NCBI RefSeq assembly: GCF_004135625.1
Contig: NZ_SDPV01000001.1
Span: 742,501-806,500, forward strand
DNA: 64,000 bases
Source of the DNA: Pelagerythrobacter rhizovicinus
GTDB taxonomy: Bacteria > Pseudomonadota > Alphaproteobacteria > Sphingomonadales > Sphingomonadaceae
Direction of reading: 5' to 3'
The translations under genes were made by a program, and so were the position numbers. Below the pieces are notes generated by a model. That model was not told where the DNA came from. It was given only the letters and a program-made list of their open reading frames with translations, and ran no database searches. Shown here in pieces: positions 43,639 through 53,375 of this stretch (position 1 is its first letter; the number at the start of each line of letters is the position of its first letter).

Positions 43639-44796
43639 TCAGGCTCCTCTGGCTTTGCCGCGGCTTTCGGCGCGGAGGATCGGTCGGAACAGCGCCCGGC
43701 GCAGCGGCCCGCCGATCGCGACGTTGACGCGCACCATCGCGCGCTTCTCGCGCCAGATGCGCTCGATCATCGGATGGTCCGCCGCCGCGCAACTGTCGCA
43801 CCACGCCACGTCCTCGCGCTCCAGCAGATCGAGGTTCTCGAGCTGGAGCAACACACCGGGCGAGAAGCGCGCGAAGCGCTCGTCGAACGCGGTCTTGAAG
43901 CTGAACGCGCCGGGCGGGGTGATGAAGTTGGCGAGCATTGCGATCGGCTTGCCGTCGAGGGTGAGAGTGAGCCGCTCGAGCCGGCCATGCGCCGACGCGC
44001 CGTGCAGCGTCTGCGCAAACCAGTTGCAGGTGCGCGAATCGTCGGCGAGCGCGGTCCGGTTACGGCCCTTCCAGCCGGCCTGCTCAAGCGCGAGGAACTC
44101 TTCGATCCAGCGGTCGACGTCCGCTTGGTCGCCGCGCCTTTCGAAGCGCAGCTCTCCCTCTTCAGCGAGACGTTTATGCTGGCGGCGCAGTTCCTTGCGT
44201 TTCTTGCCGCTCATCGCTGCTTCGAGATATTCCTGCGGGCCGAGCCCGGAATGCAGCAGCGCGCGTTCCTCCCGCTGCACCACGCCCCACGCGCGGTTCT
44301 GCCGGTCCGCGACTTGAGACAGCGCCCGCAGCAGCGGGCCGTCTTCGGCGATCCAGCCCAAATGGAGAAACATTGCACCGCCCGCATGCGCATCGGCCCA
44401 GCTGAAAAGCTCGCGCCAGAACGCCTCCTCGTAGCCGCTGCGTACCAGCGGACTGCCAACGAACATGTTGTCGTGGCTCCAATTGCCCATGTTGGGCAGC
44501 GGGTAGCCGAAGTACCTTGCTGCCCGCGCCAGTGGCATGAGCCCGCAAAGCTCGCCTGACACCTGCAGAGAGACCAGGGCGACGTTCCGCTCCCGGGCGA
44601 ACCGCTCGAGCGCCGGCGCCAGGTTCCAGCTTTCGCAGAACGGGTTGGGCTCGGCCGCCACCCGCGCAAGATCGTCCCACTCGGCGAGCGAGAAATGGTC
44701 CTGGAACGCGTTCCACGAAGATGCGGCGAAGACGCACAGGCGAGCGAGGCGGCACACCGCTGCCGCATCAGAGCGTTCGAGAGGGGCACTGGCCAC
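43639..44796 (-). CDS. GNAT-family acyltransferase (CelD/BcsL, FemAB-like)
   Basis: A 385-residue cytosolic protein of the double-GNAT type. Hallmarks are LPNMGNWSHDN and the AAMSGKKRKELRRQHKRLAEEGEL helix in the middle, then FLALEQAGWKGR and FKTAFDERFARFSPGVLL near the end, the usual motif of these transferases. Such enzymes modify polysaccharides, cell-wall peptides or long-chain metabolites; the acceptor is unknown. It overlaps nothing but ends two bases before the cupin-8 start codon, so the pair is probably co-translated. Confidence 0.8.
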   Translation of the reverse strand: MASAPLERSDAAAVCRLARLCVFAASSWNAFQDHFSLAEWDDLARVAAEPNPFCESWNLAPALERFARERNVALVSLQVSGELCGLMPLARAARYFGYPLPNMGNWSHDNMFVGSPLVRSGYEEAFWRELFSWADAHAGGAMFLHLGWIAEDGPLLRALSQVADRQNRAWGVVQREERALLHSGLGPQEYLEAAMSGKKRKELRRQHKRLAEEGELRFERRGDQADVDRWIEEFLALEQAGWKGRNRTALADDSRTCNWFAQTLHGASAHGRLERLTLTLDGKPIAMLANFITPPGAFSFKTAFDERFARFSPGVLLQLENLDLLEREDVAWCDSCAAADHPMIERIWREKRAMVRVNVAIGGPLRRALFRPILRAESRGKARGA

Positions 44797-44909
44797 GTGT
44801 TAACCTTGGCTGCCGCGGACGAACCTGCCGCAAGAGAGCTGGTATCACCGAGACGATTAAGAAAGCTTAGCCGTGACCTCGAGGATCGAAAGGTGTGCCG
44901 CCGCTGAGA

Positions 44910-47015
44910 TCAAAGATCCTCAATTCCCAATCGTTCACCCATCTTCTTGGCAGCCGGATCCAGCGGCGGTCGATCCTCGTAGTCCGGATCGCTCGGAATG
45001 TAGGAAGGGTTGTGCTTTGCCAACCAGGCCGATGCGCCACCCAACCATTCCAGCCGCTCTTCCTTCGTGAAGAAGGCGCCGTAGTGACCATTCTTCGGCT
45101 GTTCCAGATAGGCGAAGTCGACGCCCTCCTGTTTGCCGGCACCTTGCAGCGCACCCCGGAGAATCCGAGCTTGCTCTATGGGAACGCGTGGATCCCGCAC
45201 GCCATGAACGATCAGAATCGGCGACCACGTACCGCCCGCGTTTCGGGCGGGCGAGACATCCGCAAGTGCGGATGCGCCCTCCGCGAGATAGTTCGCGCCG
45301 AATTCTCCTAGGTAGGTTAGATCATATTGCTTCATGCGCGGCAGGTCATAGACGCCGGCTCCCGCGATCGTGCAGTCCCAGCGTTGCGGATCGCGCTGTG
45401 CTGCGCGCGCCGAAGCATAGCCGCCATAAGACCAACCCATCATGCAGGCGCGATCCTTGTCGACGAGACCTTGCGCGTCGAGGTAATCGACCACGTCGTT
45501 GAGATCATCCTGCATCCGCGTGCCGAAGCCGTCGCTGCGGCCGGCCTTGACGAACTCCGCACCATACCCGCCGGAGCCGCGATAGTTCGGCTGCACGACG
45601 ACATAACCCTGTTCCGCGATGGCTTGCGCCCACTGATCGTAGCTGGCGTAGTCACGCACACCATAAGGCCCGCCATGGGTCAGCACGACCACCGGCAGAT
45701 CCTTCTGTTGAGACCGCAGGCGCGGCTTCGTAACGACAGCCTCCATCTCAAGCCCATCGCTTGCAGTGTAGCGAACCATCTCGACCGGGTTCAAAACGCC
45801 GTCTTTGAGCTCGGAATGGGTGTAGGAGATCAGATTGAAGCTGCCCGACTCAACGTCGTAGAGGTAGTAAGACGGCAGTTGCGCAGGACGTGAGAGCGCC
45901 ACGATCATTCTTGTTTCGGCGTCGTTCGTACTGACGATCTGCGCATTTCCCTTGCCGAACTCTTCGCGCAGGAATTCCTGGATCTGGGCGAACCGTGGAT
46001 CGGTATATTCACGGTACTGGCGGTCGGTCGCGTAGGTGTACCCGAGAATGCCGTTGTCTTCGGCGTTCGGAATCACTCCACTGACGTCATAACCGTCGAT
46101 CGAAAAGAGCTTCTCGACGATCTCCATGTTGGAGAGGTTTGCTTTGTATATGGCGTCATAGCCTTCGTGATTGCTTCGTACGATCGCCATGTCTGGTTCG
46201 TCGAGGAACACCAATGGCTGGATGCCGCTACCGGTAAAATGCTCATCAGTGACCCGCGCCACGGTACGAAAGTTCTCGTTCTCACGAGAGCGATAAAGAT
46301 AACGCTGTTCGCCGCTGTTGCGGTCATAGGCGACACCCATACGCACCACCCCGTCGCTATCAGCCACCCAGCCGTTCACGATGGGGTTCTTGCGCTGCTC
46401 GGTCGATAGGACCTTGCCAGTCGCGACGTCCACCCAATCGACCTGATAGAGGAACATTCGCTCCGTATCGCCACGCCGGTTCGCTTGGCGCGCCAGGAGG
46501 ATTCGTTTATTCTCCTTGTCTCGGTAGAGAACATTCGAGGCATCCGCCATGGCGTCGTCCCACCCGACGTCGTGAAGCTTGCCGCTCGTGGTATCGAACG
46601 CGACTAGCCGATAAATATCGGCGCGTGTTCCGTACACATTTTCACGTGAGGCAAGCGTCATGAGAAGATAGCGGTCATCAAACCATTCATAGCCGAAGAC
46701 CGAGCGCTGGCCCGTTTCTTTGAAAGTCCCCGCAGATGCGATGGGCGTCGCCTTGCCGCCATCCTGGAGATCGATGATTGCGTAAACGAAGTCGTTGCCG
46801 CTGCCGAGTTGTGCTGCGATCTTGGTCCCATCGGGGGAGAGCCGCAGGTTGCTCATCGCTGGAAGCGCCGCGAGTTGCTCCAGTGGAACCTTTGTGGAGA
46901 TGACTTCGCCGGGCGTTGTTTGCGCGACAGCAGGTGCCGGAAGACCAGCGGCAAGGGTGCACGAGACGAGTGCCGCTGCGCTCGCGCTCCGAATGGCGAG
47001 ATGTTTGATTTTCAT
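44910..47015 (-). CDS. S9 family peptidase (prolyl-oligopeptidase family), secreted
   Basis: A 701-residue hydrolase with a signal peptide (SASAAALVSCTLAAGLPAP, then AVAQ), so it works in the periplasm or outside. The N-terminal half is a beta-propeller-like region (AMSNLRLSPDGTKIAAQ, YEWFDDRYLLM). The C-terminal alpha/beta-hydrolase domain has the nucleophile Ser in MMGWSYGGYASA, the Asp in VHGVRDPRVPIEQA and the His in PKNGHYGAF. The family cleaves short peptides, often X-Pro or X-Ala. It follows hppA by 205 bases with a terminator between, so it has its own promoter. Confidence 0.88.
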   Translation of the reverse strand: MKIKHLAIRSASAAALVSCTLAAGLPAPAVAQTTPGEVISTKVPLEQLAALPAMSNLRLSPDGTKIAAQLGSGNDFVYAIIDLQDGGKATPIASAGTFKETGQRSVFGYEWFDDRYLLMTLASRENVYGTRADIYRLVAFDTTSGKLHDVGWDDAMADASNVLYRDKENKRILLARQANRRGDTERMFLYQVDWVDVATGKVLSTEQRKNPIVNGWVADSDGVVRMGVAYDRNSGEQRYLYRSRENENFRTVARVTDEHFTGSGIQPLVFLDEPDMAIVRSNHEGYDAIYKANLSNMEIVEKLFSIDGYDVSGVIPNAEDNGILGYTYATDRQYREYTDPRFAQIQEFLREEFGKGNAQIVSTNDAETRMIVALSRPAQLPSYYLYDVESGSFNLISYTHSELKDGVLNPVEMVRYTASDGLEMEAVVTKPRLRSQQKDLPVVVLTHGGPYGVRDYASYDQWAQAIAEQGYVVVQPNYRGSGGYGAEFVKAGRSDGFGTRMQDDLNDVVDYLDAQGLVDKDRACMMGWSYGGYASARAAQRDPQRWDCTIAGAGVYDLPRMKQYDLTYLGEFGANYLAEGASALADVSPARNAGGTWSPILIVHGVRDPRVPIEQARILRGALQGAGKQEGVDFAYLEQPKNGHYGAFFTKEERLEWLGGASAWLAKHNPSYIPSDPDYEDRPPLDPAAKKMGERLGIEDL

Positions 47016-47160
47016 GGATTGCGTCCCCCAAAAGCCAGAAGATTCCCCAGTGGCGGCAACCGGCATCTTCGGCTGTTCCCCCGATGTGGAAGCGCCGAAT
47101 GAATAGCGATCAGCTGCGTCAAAAGGGCAGTTTTCATCGAAAGCGCATGAAATCGCAAGC

Positions 47161-47195
47161 AAAAACCCCGCCCGAGGTTTCTTTCGGGCGAGGTT
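47161..47195 (-). terminator. Rho-independent terminator of hppA
   Basis: Read on the minus strand, AACCTCGCCCGA pairs with TCGGGCGGGGTT (12 pairs, one G-T) over an 8-base loop, then TTTTT follows. It lies 25 bases beyond the hppA stop and within the gap before the S9 peptidase gene. Confidence 0.88.
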
Positions 47196-47220
47196 CTCAA
47201 ACTTAGCGGCTTCTCGTCGT

Positions 47221-49386
47221 CTAGGCCGCCAGCGCCGCCAGCAGGAGCAGGGCGACGATGTTGGTGATCTTGATCATCGGGTTCACGGCCGGGCCGGCAG
47301 TGTCCTTGTAGGGATCGCCGACCGTGTCGCCGGTCACCGCGGCCTTGTGCGCCTCGGAGCCCTTCCCGCCGTGATTGCCGTCCTCGATGTACTTCTTCGC
47401 GTTGTCCCATGCGCCGCCTCCGGCGGTCATCGAGATCGCGACGAAAAGCCCGCCGACGATCACGCCCAGGAGCAGCGCGCCGAGCGCGGCAAAGGCATTC
47501 TCCTGCCCGGCGATCAGCATGATCACGAAGTACACCGCGATCGGTGCAAGCACCGGCAGCAGCGAGGGCACGATCATCTCCTTGATCGCCGCCTTGGTCA
47601 CGAGGTCCACCGTACGGGCATAGTTGGGGCGGCTGGTGCCGGCCATGATGCCCTTGTCGGCGGCGAACTGCTCGCGCACGTCCTTGACCACGTCGCCCGC
47701 CGCGCGGCCGACCGCCGTCATGCCCATCGCTCCGAAAAGGTAGGGCAGGAGCGCGCCCAGCAGCAGGCCGACGATGACGTAGGGGTTCTCGAGGCTGAAA
47801 TCGACGTCCGCGTCCGGGAAGAACTCGGTGAGGTCGGTGGTGTAGGCGGCGAACAGGACCAGCGCGGCGAGACCGGCCGATCCGATCGCGTAACCCTTGG
47901 TCACCGCCTTGGTCGTGTTGCCCACGGCGTCGAGCGCGTCGGTCTTCTCACGCACGCTGTCGTCGAGGCCCGCCATCTCGGCAATGCCCCCGGCGTTGTC
48001 GGTCACGGGACCGTAGGCGTCGAGCGCGACGACCATCCCGGCCAAGGCCAGCATCGCGGTGGCAGCATAGGCAATGCCCATCAGACCGGCGATCTGGTAG
48101 GTGACGATGATGCCGGCGACGATTACCACCGTGGGAAGCGCGGTGGCCTCCAGGCTGATGGCGAGACCCTGGATCACGTTCGTACCGTGACCGGTTTCCG
48201 ACGATTTCGCGATCGAGCGTACCGGGCGATAGTTGGTCCCGGTGTAGTATTCGGTGATCCATATGATGAGGCCGGTGATGACGAGGCCTACCATCGAGCA
48301 CCAGAACAGGTCCCACCCGGTGAAGCCGCCCACCTGGGTGGACATGCCTTCCTCTGCGAGGGTCCCGCCTTCGGCCACAGTGGTGATCTCGGTCAGGCTC
48401 TGCGCACCGATCGGGGCGTTCATGTCGCCGAGCGCATACTGCGTGACGAGCCAAATCGCCGGGATCGAAAGCAGCGCGGTGACGAGGAAGCCCTTGTACA
48501 TCGCGCCCATGATGTTGGTCCCGCCGCCCAGACGGACGAAGTAGGTCCCGATGATCGAGGTGACGATGCAGGCGCCGCCAATCAGCAGCGGCAGAGCCAT
48601 CAGCGGCAGCAGCAGATCGCCCACGCCGCTCAGCAACAGCGCGGTGAGCACCATGGTCGCACCCACGGTGACGACATAGGTCTCGAACAGGTCGGCGGCC
48701 ATTCCGGCGCAGTCGCCCACGTTATCGCCCACGTTGTCGGCGATCACCGCGGGGTTGCGCGGGTCGTCTTCGGGAATCCCCGCTTCGACTTTGCCGACCA
48801 GGTCGGCGCCGACGTCGGCCGCCTTGGTGAAGATGCCGCCGCCGAGGCGCGCGAAGATAGAGATCAGCGAAGCGCCGAAGGCCAGCGCCACAAGCGCGTC
48901 GATAACCGTACGGTCGTTCGCCGCATGACCCATCCAGCCGACCAGCACATAGAAGAACACCGCGATGGCAAGCAGCGCGAGGCCCGCGACGAGCATGCCG
49001 GTGATCGCACCGGCACGGAAAGCGATGGTAAGGCCCTGCTGGAGCCCCGTCTGCGCGGCGGCCGCGGTACGCACGTTCGAGCGGACCGATATGTTCATGC
49101 CGATGAACCCGGCCACGCCGGAGAGGATCGCCCCGACGACGAAACCCGTGGCCGAGATCGGCCCGAGGAAGATGCCGACGACGATCGCCACGACTACCCC
49201 GACCATCGCGATCGTGGTGTACTGGCGGTTGAGATAGGCCTTGGCGCCTTCCTGGATCGCCCCGGCGATTTCCTGCATCTTCTCATTGCCGGCGGCAGCG
49301 CCGAGCACCTGGCGGCTGGTGATGAAGCCGTAAACGACGGCCAACAGCCCCAGAACGATTGCGATCGCGACTAGATTCACGCGCAA
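47221..49386 (-). CDS. hppA: Membrane-bound proton-translocating pyrophosphatase, K+-independent type
   Basis: Couples hydrolysis of pyrophosphate to proton pumping across the inner membrane. The 721 residues form about 16 helices. The Mg-PPi site is clear: [21 protein letters not shown] and [19 protein letters not shown]. In [17 protein letters not shown] the residue after GNTT is Lys; K+-dependent forms have Ala there, so this is the K+-independent class. The C-terminal segment [24 protein letters not shown] carries the third set of conserved Asp residues. It has its own terminator and a leader hairpin. Confidence 0.96.
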   Translation of the reverse strand: MRVNLVAIAIVLGLLAVVYGFITSRQVLGAAAGNEKMQEIAGAIQEGAKAYLNRQYTTIAMVGVVVAIVVGIFLGPISATGFVVGAILSGVAGFIGMNISVRSNVRTAAAAQTGLQQGLTIAFRAGAITGMLVAGLALLAIAVFFYVLVGWMGHAANDRTVIDALVALAFGASLISIFARLGGGIFTKAADVGADLVGKVEAGIPEDDPRNPAVIADNVGDNVGDCAGMAADLFETYVVTVGATMVLTALLLSGVGDLLLPLMALPLLIGGACIVTSIIGTYFVRLGGGTNIMGAMYKGFLVTALLSIPAIWLVTQYALGDMNAPIGAQSLTEITTVAEGGTLAEEGMSTQVGGFTGWDLFWCSMVGLVITGLIIWITEYYTGTNYRPVRSIAKSSETGHGTNVIQGLAISLEATALPTVVIVAGIIVTYQIAGLMGIAYAATAMLALAGMVVALDAYGPVTDNAGGIAEMAGLDDSVREKTDALDAVGNTTKAVTKGYAIGSAGLAALVLFAAYTTDLTEFFPDADVDFSLENPYVIVGLLLGALLPYLFGAMGMTAVGRAAGDVVKDVREQFAADKGIMAGTSRPNYARTVDLVTKAAIKEMIVPSLLPVLAPIAVYFVIMLIAGQENAFAALGALLLGVIVGGLFVAISMTAGGGAWDNAKKYIEDGNHGGKGSEAHKAAVTGDTVGDPYKDTAGPAVNPMIKITNIVALLLLAALAA

Positions 49387-49415
49387 GTCCCCTCTTCCCT
49401 GGTTTCATTTGGCAC

Positions 49416-49439
49416 GCGGCCCCGCTTTCGCAGGGCCGC
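49416..49439 (-). repeat. Hairpin in the hppA leader
   Basis: GCGGCCC (49416-49422) and GGGCCGC (49433-49439) form a perfect 7-pair stem about 30 bases upstream of the hppA start, so it should lie in the mRNA leader. There is no T-run and no known riboswitch core was recognised. It could slow translation or be chance in GC-rich DNA. Confidence 0.3.
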
Positions 49440-49590
49440 AGGCCCGTCGAGGTATAGGGGGTGGCGCGCCGCGCGCAAGTGTCTGCTGCGAAGTTGTGCC
49501 CGAATGCCGATCCGCCCCGAAATGCGACATTCACAAGACGAATTTTGCCGCGTCTTGCGGCCAATCGTGCTTAAGATTAAGTAAACGGCC

Positions 49591-49785
49591 ATGCAGAACG
49601 CGGTCCAGGCGCTTTTCAAGATCATGCCGTTTCTCTTCGGCATCGGGTTCATTGCGCCGCTGATTGCGCAAACGATGAGCTATTGGGAATGGGAGCCGCC
49701 ACTGGGCCTCTCGCCGATCGGCTTCGGCCTCCTCATCGGCGGGCCATGGGGGCTCTACGCGACGTGGCGGGGGCGATGGCTGTGA
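49591..49785 (+). CDS. Small membrane protein (64 aa) before the desaturase-like gene
   Basis: No family is recognised. The 64 residues have two hydrophobic segments (about 9-28, MPFLFGIGFIAPLIAQTM, and 40-56, LSPIGFGLLIGGPWGLYA) joined by a Trp-rich loop and ending in a basic WRGRWL. It overlaps the start of the desaturase-like gene by 10 bases, which suggests translational coupling. No strong ribosome-binding site precedes the ATG. It is divergent from hppA across 204 bases. Confidence 0.55.
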   Translation: MQNAVQALFKIMPFLFGIGFIAPLIAQTMSYWEWEPPLGLSPIGFGLLIGGPWGLYATWRGRWL

Positions 49786-50756
49786 CAGAGGGGCAGGGGG
49801 CGACAGACGCGATATTCTTCCGCGAGGGGCTTGTCGAAACGCCCGCGCGCGGCGATGCGCCGGCCATTCCACTGACGGGCGACGCGTCGCTCGACAAGCA
49901 CATCCGTGTCGCGCTGCTCAAGGAAGAGCGCGAGATCGCCCGGCGGTTCGAAGGCGGGAAGATGTGGATCTACCCGGCGTTCGCCTTCACCTGCTACGCC
50001 ATCTGGCTCAGCTTCTTCCCTCTGGCGATCATGGGCTGGCTCAACCTGCCGCTCGCCTTCGTGCTGTCGACGGTGTTCGCGGTCGGCGGCTACGTCACCA
50101 GCCACGAGGCGATGCATTCGAACATCGGCCGCCCGGGCAGCAAGACGCGCTGGCTCAACGAATGGACTGGCAAGGTCTCGACGATCATCATCGTCTTCCC
50201 GTTCTCGATGGCGCGGCTGATGCACCTGGAGCATCACTACCACTGCAATCATCCGGAGAAGGACCCCGACTACCCCGACCGCGCGAACGGTCCATGGCAC
50301 GCGATCTACAAGACCTGGCTCAACCGCCAGCCCGGGGTCGACGGATCGATCCACATCTACAAGCGCATTCTCGCGGAGATGGGGACCAAGGAAGCGGCGG
50401 ACTCGCTCAAGGACACGATCCGGCTGCAACTGATCTTCATGGCGGTGCTGTTCGGCATGGCCTGGAGCGGTTACGCGATCGAGGCGGCGCTGATCTGGTG
50501 GCTGCCGCGGCATATCGGCCTCAGCTACATCCGCTTCTACCTGAGCTGGGCGCCGCATCACCCGCGCGAGGAGCGGGGCCGCTACACCAACACGCGGCTG
50601 TTCAAGAGCAGGCTCGGCCATATCGGCTCGATCGGGATGGAGACCCATTTCATCCATCACCTCTATCCCGGCATACCGAGCCATCGGACCAAGGAAGCCT
50701 ACCACGCGCTGCGCCCGGTGCTGGAAAAGCGCGGGGTGCATTGTCCCGAGATTTAG
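49776..50756 (+). CDS. Fatty-acid-desaturase-family di-iron membrane enzyme
   Basis: A 326-residue integral membrane oxygenase. The three histidine boxes that hold the di-iron centre are present: HEAMH near residue 110, HLEHHYHCNH near 150, and THFIHHLYPG near 292. Four or so helices flank them (YPAFAFTCYAIWLSFFPLAI and others). Family members desaturate acyl chains or hydroxylate/ketolate carotenoids; pigmented relatives make either reading possible. The partner electron carrier is not nearby. The ATG at 49776 overlaps the small membrane protein gene by 10 bases, and its end overlaps thiL by four. Confidence 0.8.
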   Translation: MAVTEGQGATDAIFFREGLVETPARGDAPAIPLTGDASLDKHIRVALLKEEREIARRFEGGKMWIYPAFAFTCYAIWLSFFPLAIMGWLNLPLAFVLSTVFAVGGYVTSHEAMHSNIGRPGSKTRWLNEWTGKVSTIIIVFPFSMARLMHLEHHYHCNHPEKDPDYPDRANGPWHAIYKTWLNRQPGVDGSIHIYKRILAEMGTKEAADSLKDTIRLQLIFMAVLFGMAWSGYAIEAALIWWLPRHIGLSYIRFYLSWAPHHPREERGRYTNTRLFKSRLGHIGSIGMETHFIHHLYPGIPSHRTKEAYHALRPVLEKRGVHCPEI

Positions 50757-51634
50757 CCTTCGTGGCTGTAGCCCAGACCTTCGGATGAACGGACCGGCTC
50801 GCCATCCAGTAGCAGCGGAGCGCCGTCCAATGGCGCCACGACACGGCCGATCGTTGTCGCGGGCACCGGCAAATCGGCCCTTTCGGACGCGGTAAACAGC
50901 AATTGGTAATCGTCTCCCCAGCGCAGGGCCTCGCAGCGCCGGGTTTCGGGCAGGGCGATCGGCGGTGCGGAGCGGTCGACGGCGAAGGTCGCGCCGCTCG
51001 CCTGCGCCATTCGCCAGACATCGAGCAGCAGACCGTCTGAAATGTCCATCATCGCGCCGACCATGGGCGCAAGCGCGCGGCCTTCGGCTAGCAGGGGGAC
51101 GGGCCGGCGGTAGGGCAGGGCGGCGGCATCATCGCCGGCTTGCAACGCCTCGAACCCCGCGAGTGCCGCGCCCAGCGGACCGGTGACGTAGATCGCATCC
51201 CCCGGACGCGCTCCGCTGCGCGAGGGCACGGGAACGTGCGTCGCCCGGCCGATGGCGGTCAGTCCGAAGCTGCGCGGCGGGCCGCCCGACACCGTATCTC
51301 CGCCGAGCAGCGGCGTATCGTAGGTCGCGAGCACTTCGCGCAGACCCTCGAGAAAGCGCGCTTCGTCGGCGCCCAGCATATAGCCGACGAGCACGCCCGC
51401 CGGTTCGGCACCCTTGGCGGCGAGATCGGACAGGTTGGTCGCGACCAGCTTCCACGCCACGTCCGCCGGATCCTGATCCGAAAGGAAATGAACGCCCTCG
51501 ACCAGCATGTCGTGCGTCAGGACGAGCGTTTCGCCGCCCAGTTCCAGCACCGCAGTGTCGTCGTCCAGGCCGCGGGCGCCGGGGTGCAGCGGCAGGCCGC
51601 GCAGGAGATCGATGAAGGCGCTCTCGCCGCTCAC
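50753..51634 (-). CDS. thiL: Thiamine-monophosphate kinase
   Basis: Makes thiamine diphosphate from thiamine monophosphate and ATP. The 293 residues show DDDTAVLELGGETLVLTHDMLVEGVHF (its core DD/D residues bind Mg and substrate), NLSDLAAKGA, LLGGDTVSGG and MMDISDGLLLD, all in the family order. It follows nusB with a 4-base overlap and ends in a 4-base tail-to-tail overlap with the desaturase-like gene. Pairing thiL with nusB is common in proteobacteria. Confidence 0.95.
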   Translation of the reverse strand: MSGESAFIDLLRGLPLHPGARGLDDDTAVLELGGETLVLTHDMLVEGVHFLSDQDPADVAWKLVATNLSDLAAKGAEPAGVLVGYMLGADEARFLEGLREVLATYDTPLLGGDTVSGGPPRSFGLTAIGRATHVPVPSRSGARPGDAIYVTGPLGAALAGFEALQAGDDAAALPYRRPVPLLAEGRALAPMVGAMMDISDGLLLDVWRMAQASGATFAVDRSAPPIALPETRRCEALRWGDDYQLLFTASERADLPVPATTIGRVVAPLDGAPLLLDGEPVRSSEGLGYSHEG

Positions 51635-52086
51635 CGCACCTGCTTGGCCACGGCGTCGAGCACGCCGTTGACGAACTTGGCCTCGCGATCGTCGAAGAAG
51701 GCCTTGGCGACGTCGACATATTCGTTGATTACGGTCGCAACCGGCACGTCCTCGCGGGCGATCAGTTCGTAGGCGCCGGCGCGCAGGACCTGCAGCATGG
51801 TCTTGTCGAGGCGGGCGAGATTCCAGCCTTGCGCCAGTCGCTCGCTCAGCAGCAGGTCGATCTCGTCGCAGCGCGCATCGACGCCGGAGACGACGTCGTC
51901 GAAGAATGCCATCTCCGCTTCCGCATGATCCTCCTCGCCGATCACGGCGCCGAGGCGGTGCCGGTGAAACTCGTCGAGCAGGCGGGCAAGTGCGGTCCCC
52001 TCCATCTCGCGCTGGTAGAGCGCCTGCACGGCCGCGAGCCGCGCAGCGGAGCGGGCGAGCGTGCGTTTCGGCGGACGTGCGGACAT
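51631..52086 (-). CDS. nusB: Transcription antitermination factor NusB
   Basis: RNA-binding factor that joins the antitermination complex on rRNA operons. The 151 residues carry the family features: a basic start (RTLARSAARLAAVQALYQREM), AARLAAVQALYQ helix 1, EIDLLLSERLAQGWNLARLDKTMLQVLRAGAYEL (its helices 4 to 5) and the late VATVINEYVDVAKAFFDD with KFVNGVLDAVA. It overlaps the hisD stop by one base and thiL by four, so it is translated within this run. Confidence 0.95.
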   Translation of the reverse strand: MSARPPKRTLARSAARLAAVQALYQREMEGTALARLLDEFHRHRLGAVIGEEDHAEAEMAFFDDVVSGVDARCDEIDLLLSERLAQGWNLARLDKTMLQVLRAGAYELIAREDVPVATVINEYVDVAKAFFDDREAKFVNGVLDAVAKQVR

Positions 52087-53375
52087 TACTTGAGCCTCAT
52101 GGCAACGGAGTGGGCGTGCGCCGGCAGCCCCTCGGCTTCGGCGAGCGCGACGGCGGCCGGGCCGATGGCGGCAAGCGCCGCAGGATCGAGCGAGATGAAG
52201 CTGGTGCGCTTCATGAAGTCGAGCACCGAGAGCCCGCTGGCGAAGCGGGCTCGGCGACCGGTTGGCAGGACGTGATTGGGGCCCGCGACATAGTCCCCGA
52301 CCGCCTCGGGCGTGTGGCGGCCGAGGAACACGCTGCCCGCATGGCGCAGGCCGGCGAAGAGCGCCTCGGGATCCGCCACCGCAAGTTCGACGTGCTCGGC
52401 CGCGAGCCGGTTGGCCAGCGGCACCGCCTGATCGAGCGATTCGACCACGATCATCGCGCCGTTGTCGCGCCAGCTCGCCTGCGCCGTCGTGCGGGTCGCG
52501 AGCATGGCCGACTGGGTGTCGATCCGGTCCTCCACCTGATTGGCGAAGGCGGCATCGTCGGTGATCAGGATCGATTGCGAGGTGGGGTCATGCTCGGCCT
52601 GGCTCAGCAGGTCGACGGCGATCCAGTCCGGATCGTTGTCCGCGTCGGCGATCACGAGAATCTCGCTCGGCCCTGCGACCATGTCGATCCCGACCACGCC
52701 GTAGAGCTGGCGCTTGGCCTCCGCGACCCAGGCGTTGCCCGGGCCGGTGATCACATCGACCCGCGCGATCCGCTCGGTGCCGTAGGCGAGGGCGGCGATC
52801 GCCTGCGCGCCGCCGATGCGCCAGACTTCGTCGACGCCTGCGACGTGCGCGGCGGCGAGAACGAGCGAATTGGTCTCGCCCCCGCGGGTCGGCGTGACGA
52901 CGACAAGGCGTTCCACCCCCGCGACCTTGGCCGGAATGGCGTTCATCAGCAGCGAGGAGGGATAGGCGGCGCGGCCGCCGGGCACGTAGAGCCCCGCCGC
53001 ATCGACCGGCGACCACCGCGCGCCGAGGCGGACGCCCGCCTCGTCGGTGAAGTCGCGGTCGGCCGGAAGCTGCTCGCGGTGATAGACCTCGATCCGCTTG
53101 GCTGCGAGATCGAGCGCATCGCGCAGATCGGGCGCCAGCGCTTGGTAGGCGGCGCTGCAGTCCTCGGGCGTGATCCGCCAGTCGCTCTCGTCCACGAGCC
53201 GGTGCTTGTCGAAGCGGGCCGTGTACTCTTCGAGCGCCGCGTCGCCCTTCGCCCGCACGCGAGCGATGATATCGGCGACGTCCTGCCGCACTTCGATATC
53301 GCTCTCGCGCCGGCCGTCGACCAGGCGGTCGAACGCCCGTTCGAAACCGGACTCGGTGATGTTCAGACGCTGCAT
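52086..53375 (-). CDS. hisD: Histidinol dehydrogenase
   Basis: Zinc enzyme that performs the last two oxidations of histidine synthesis with NAD. The 429 residues include GLYVPGGRAAYPSSLLMNAIP (first half), GPGNAWVAEAKRQLYG, the metal-binding SQAEHDPTSQSIL, AAEHVELAV and PNHVLPTGRRARF. The gene is tied to hisG and nusB by single-base overlaps (TGATG and TAATG). The length is normal. Confidence 0.97.
   Translation of the reverse strand: MQRLNITESGFERAFDRLVDGRRESDIEVRQDVADIIARVRAKGDAALEEYTARFDKHRLVDESDWRITPEDCSAAYQALAPDLRDALDLAAKRIEVYHREQLPADRDFTDEAGVRLGARWSPVDAAGLYVPGGRAAYPSSLLMNAIPAKVAGVERLVVVTPTRGGETNSLVLAAAHVAGVDEVWRIGGAQAIAALAYGTERIARVDVITGPGNAWVAEAKRQLYGVVGIDMVAGPSEILVIADADNDPDWIAVDLLSQAEHDPTSQSILITDDAAFANQVEDRIDTQSAMLATRTTAQASWRDNGAMIVVESLDQAVPLANRLAAEHVELAVADPEALFAGLRHAGSVFLGRHTPEAVGDYVAGPNHVLPTGRRARFASGLSVLDFMKRTSFISLDPAALAAIGPAAVALAEAEGLPAHAHSVAMRLK

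Noticed and set aside
47347-49374. Long plus-strand frame of 675 codons opposite hppA
   Set aside because: hppA is a certain gene with all motifs. The opposite frame is a shadow with repeated Arg/His/Asp and no domains.
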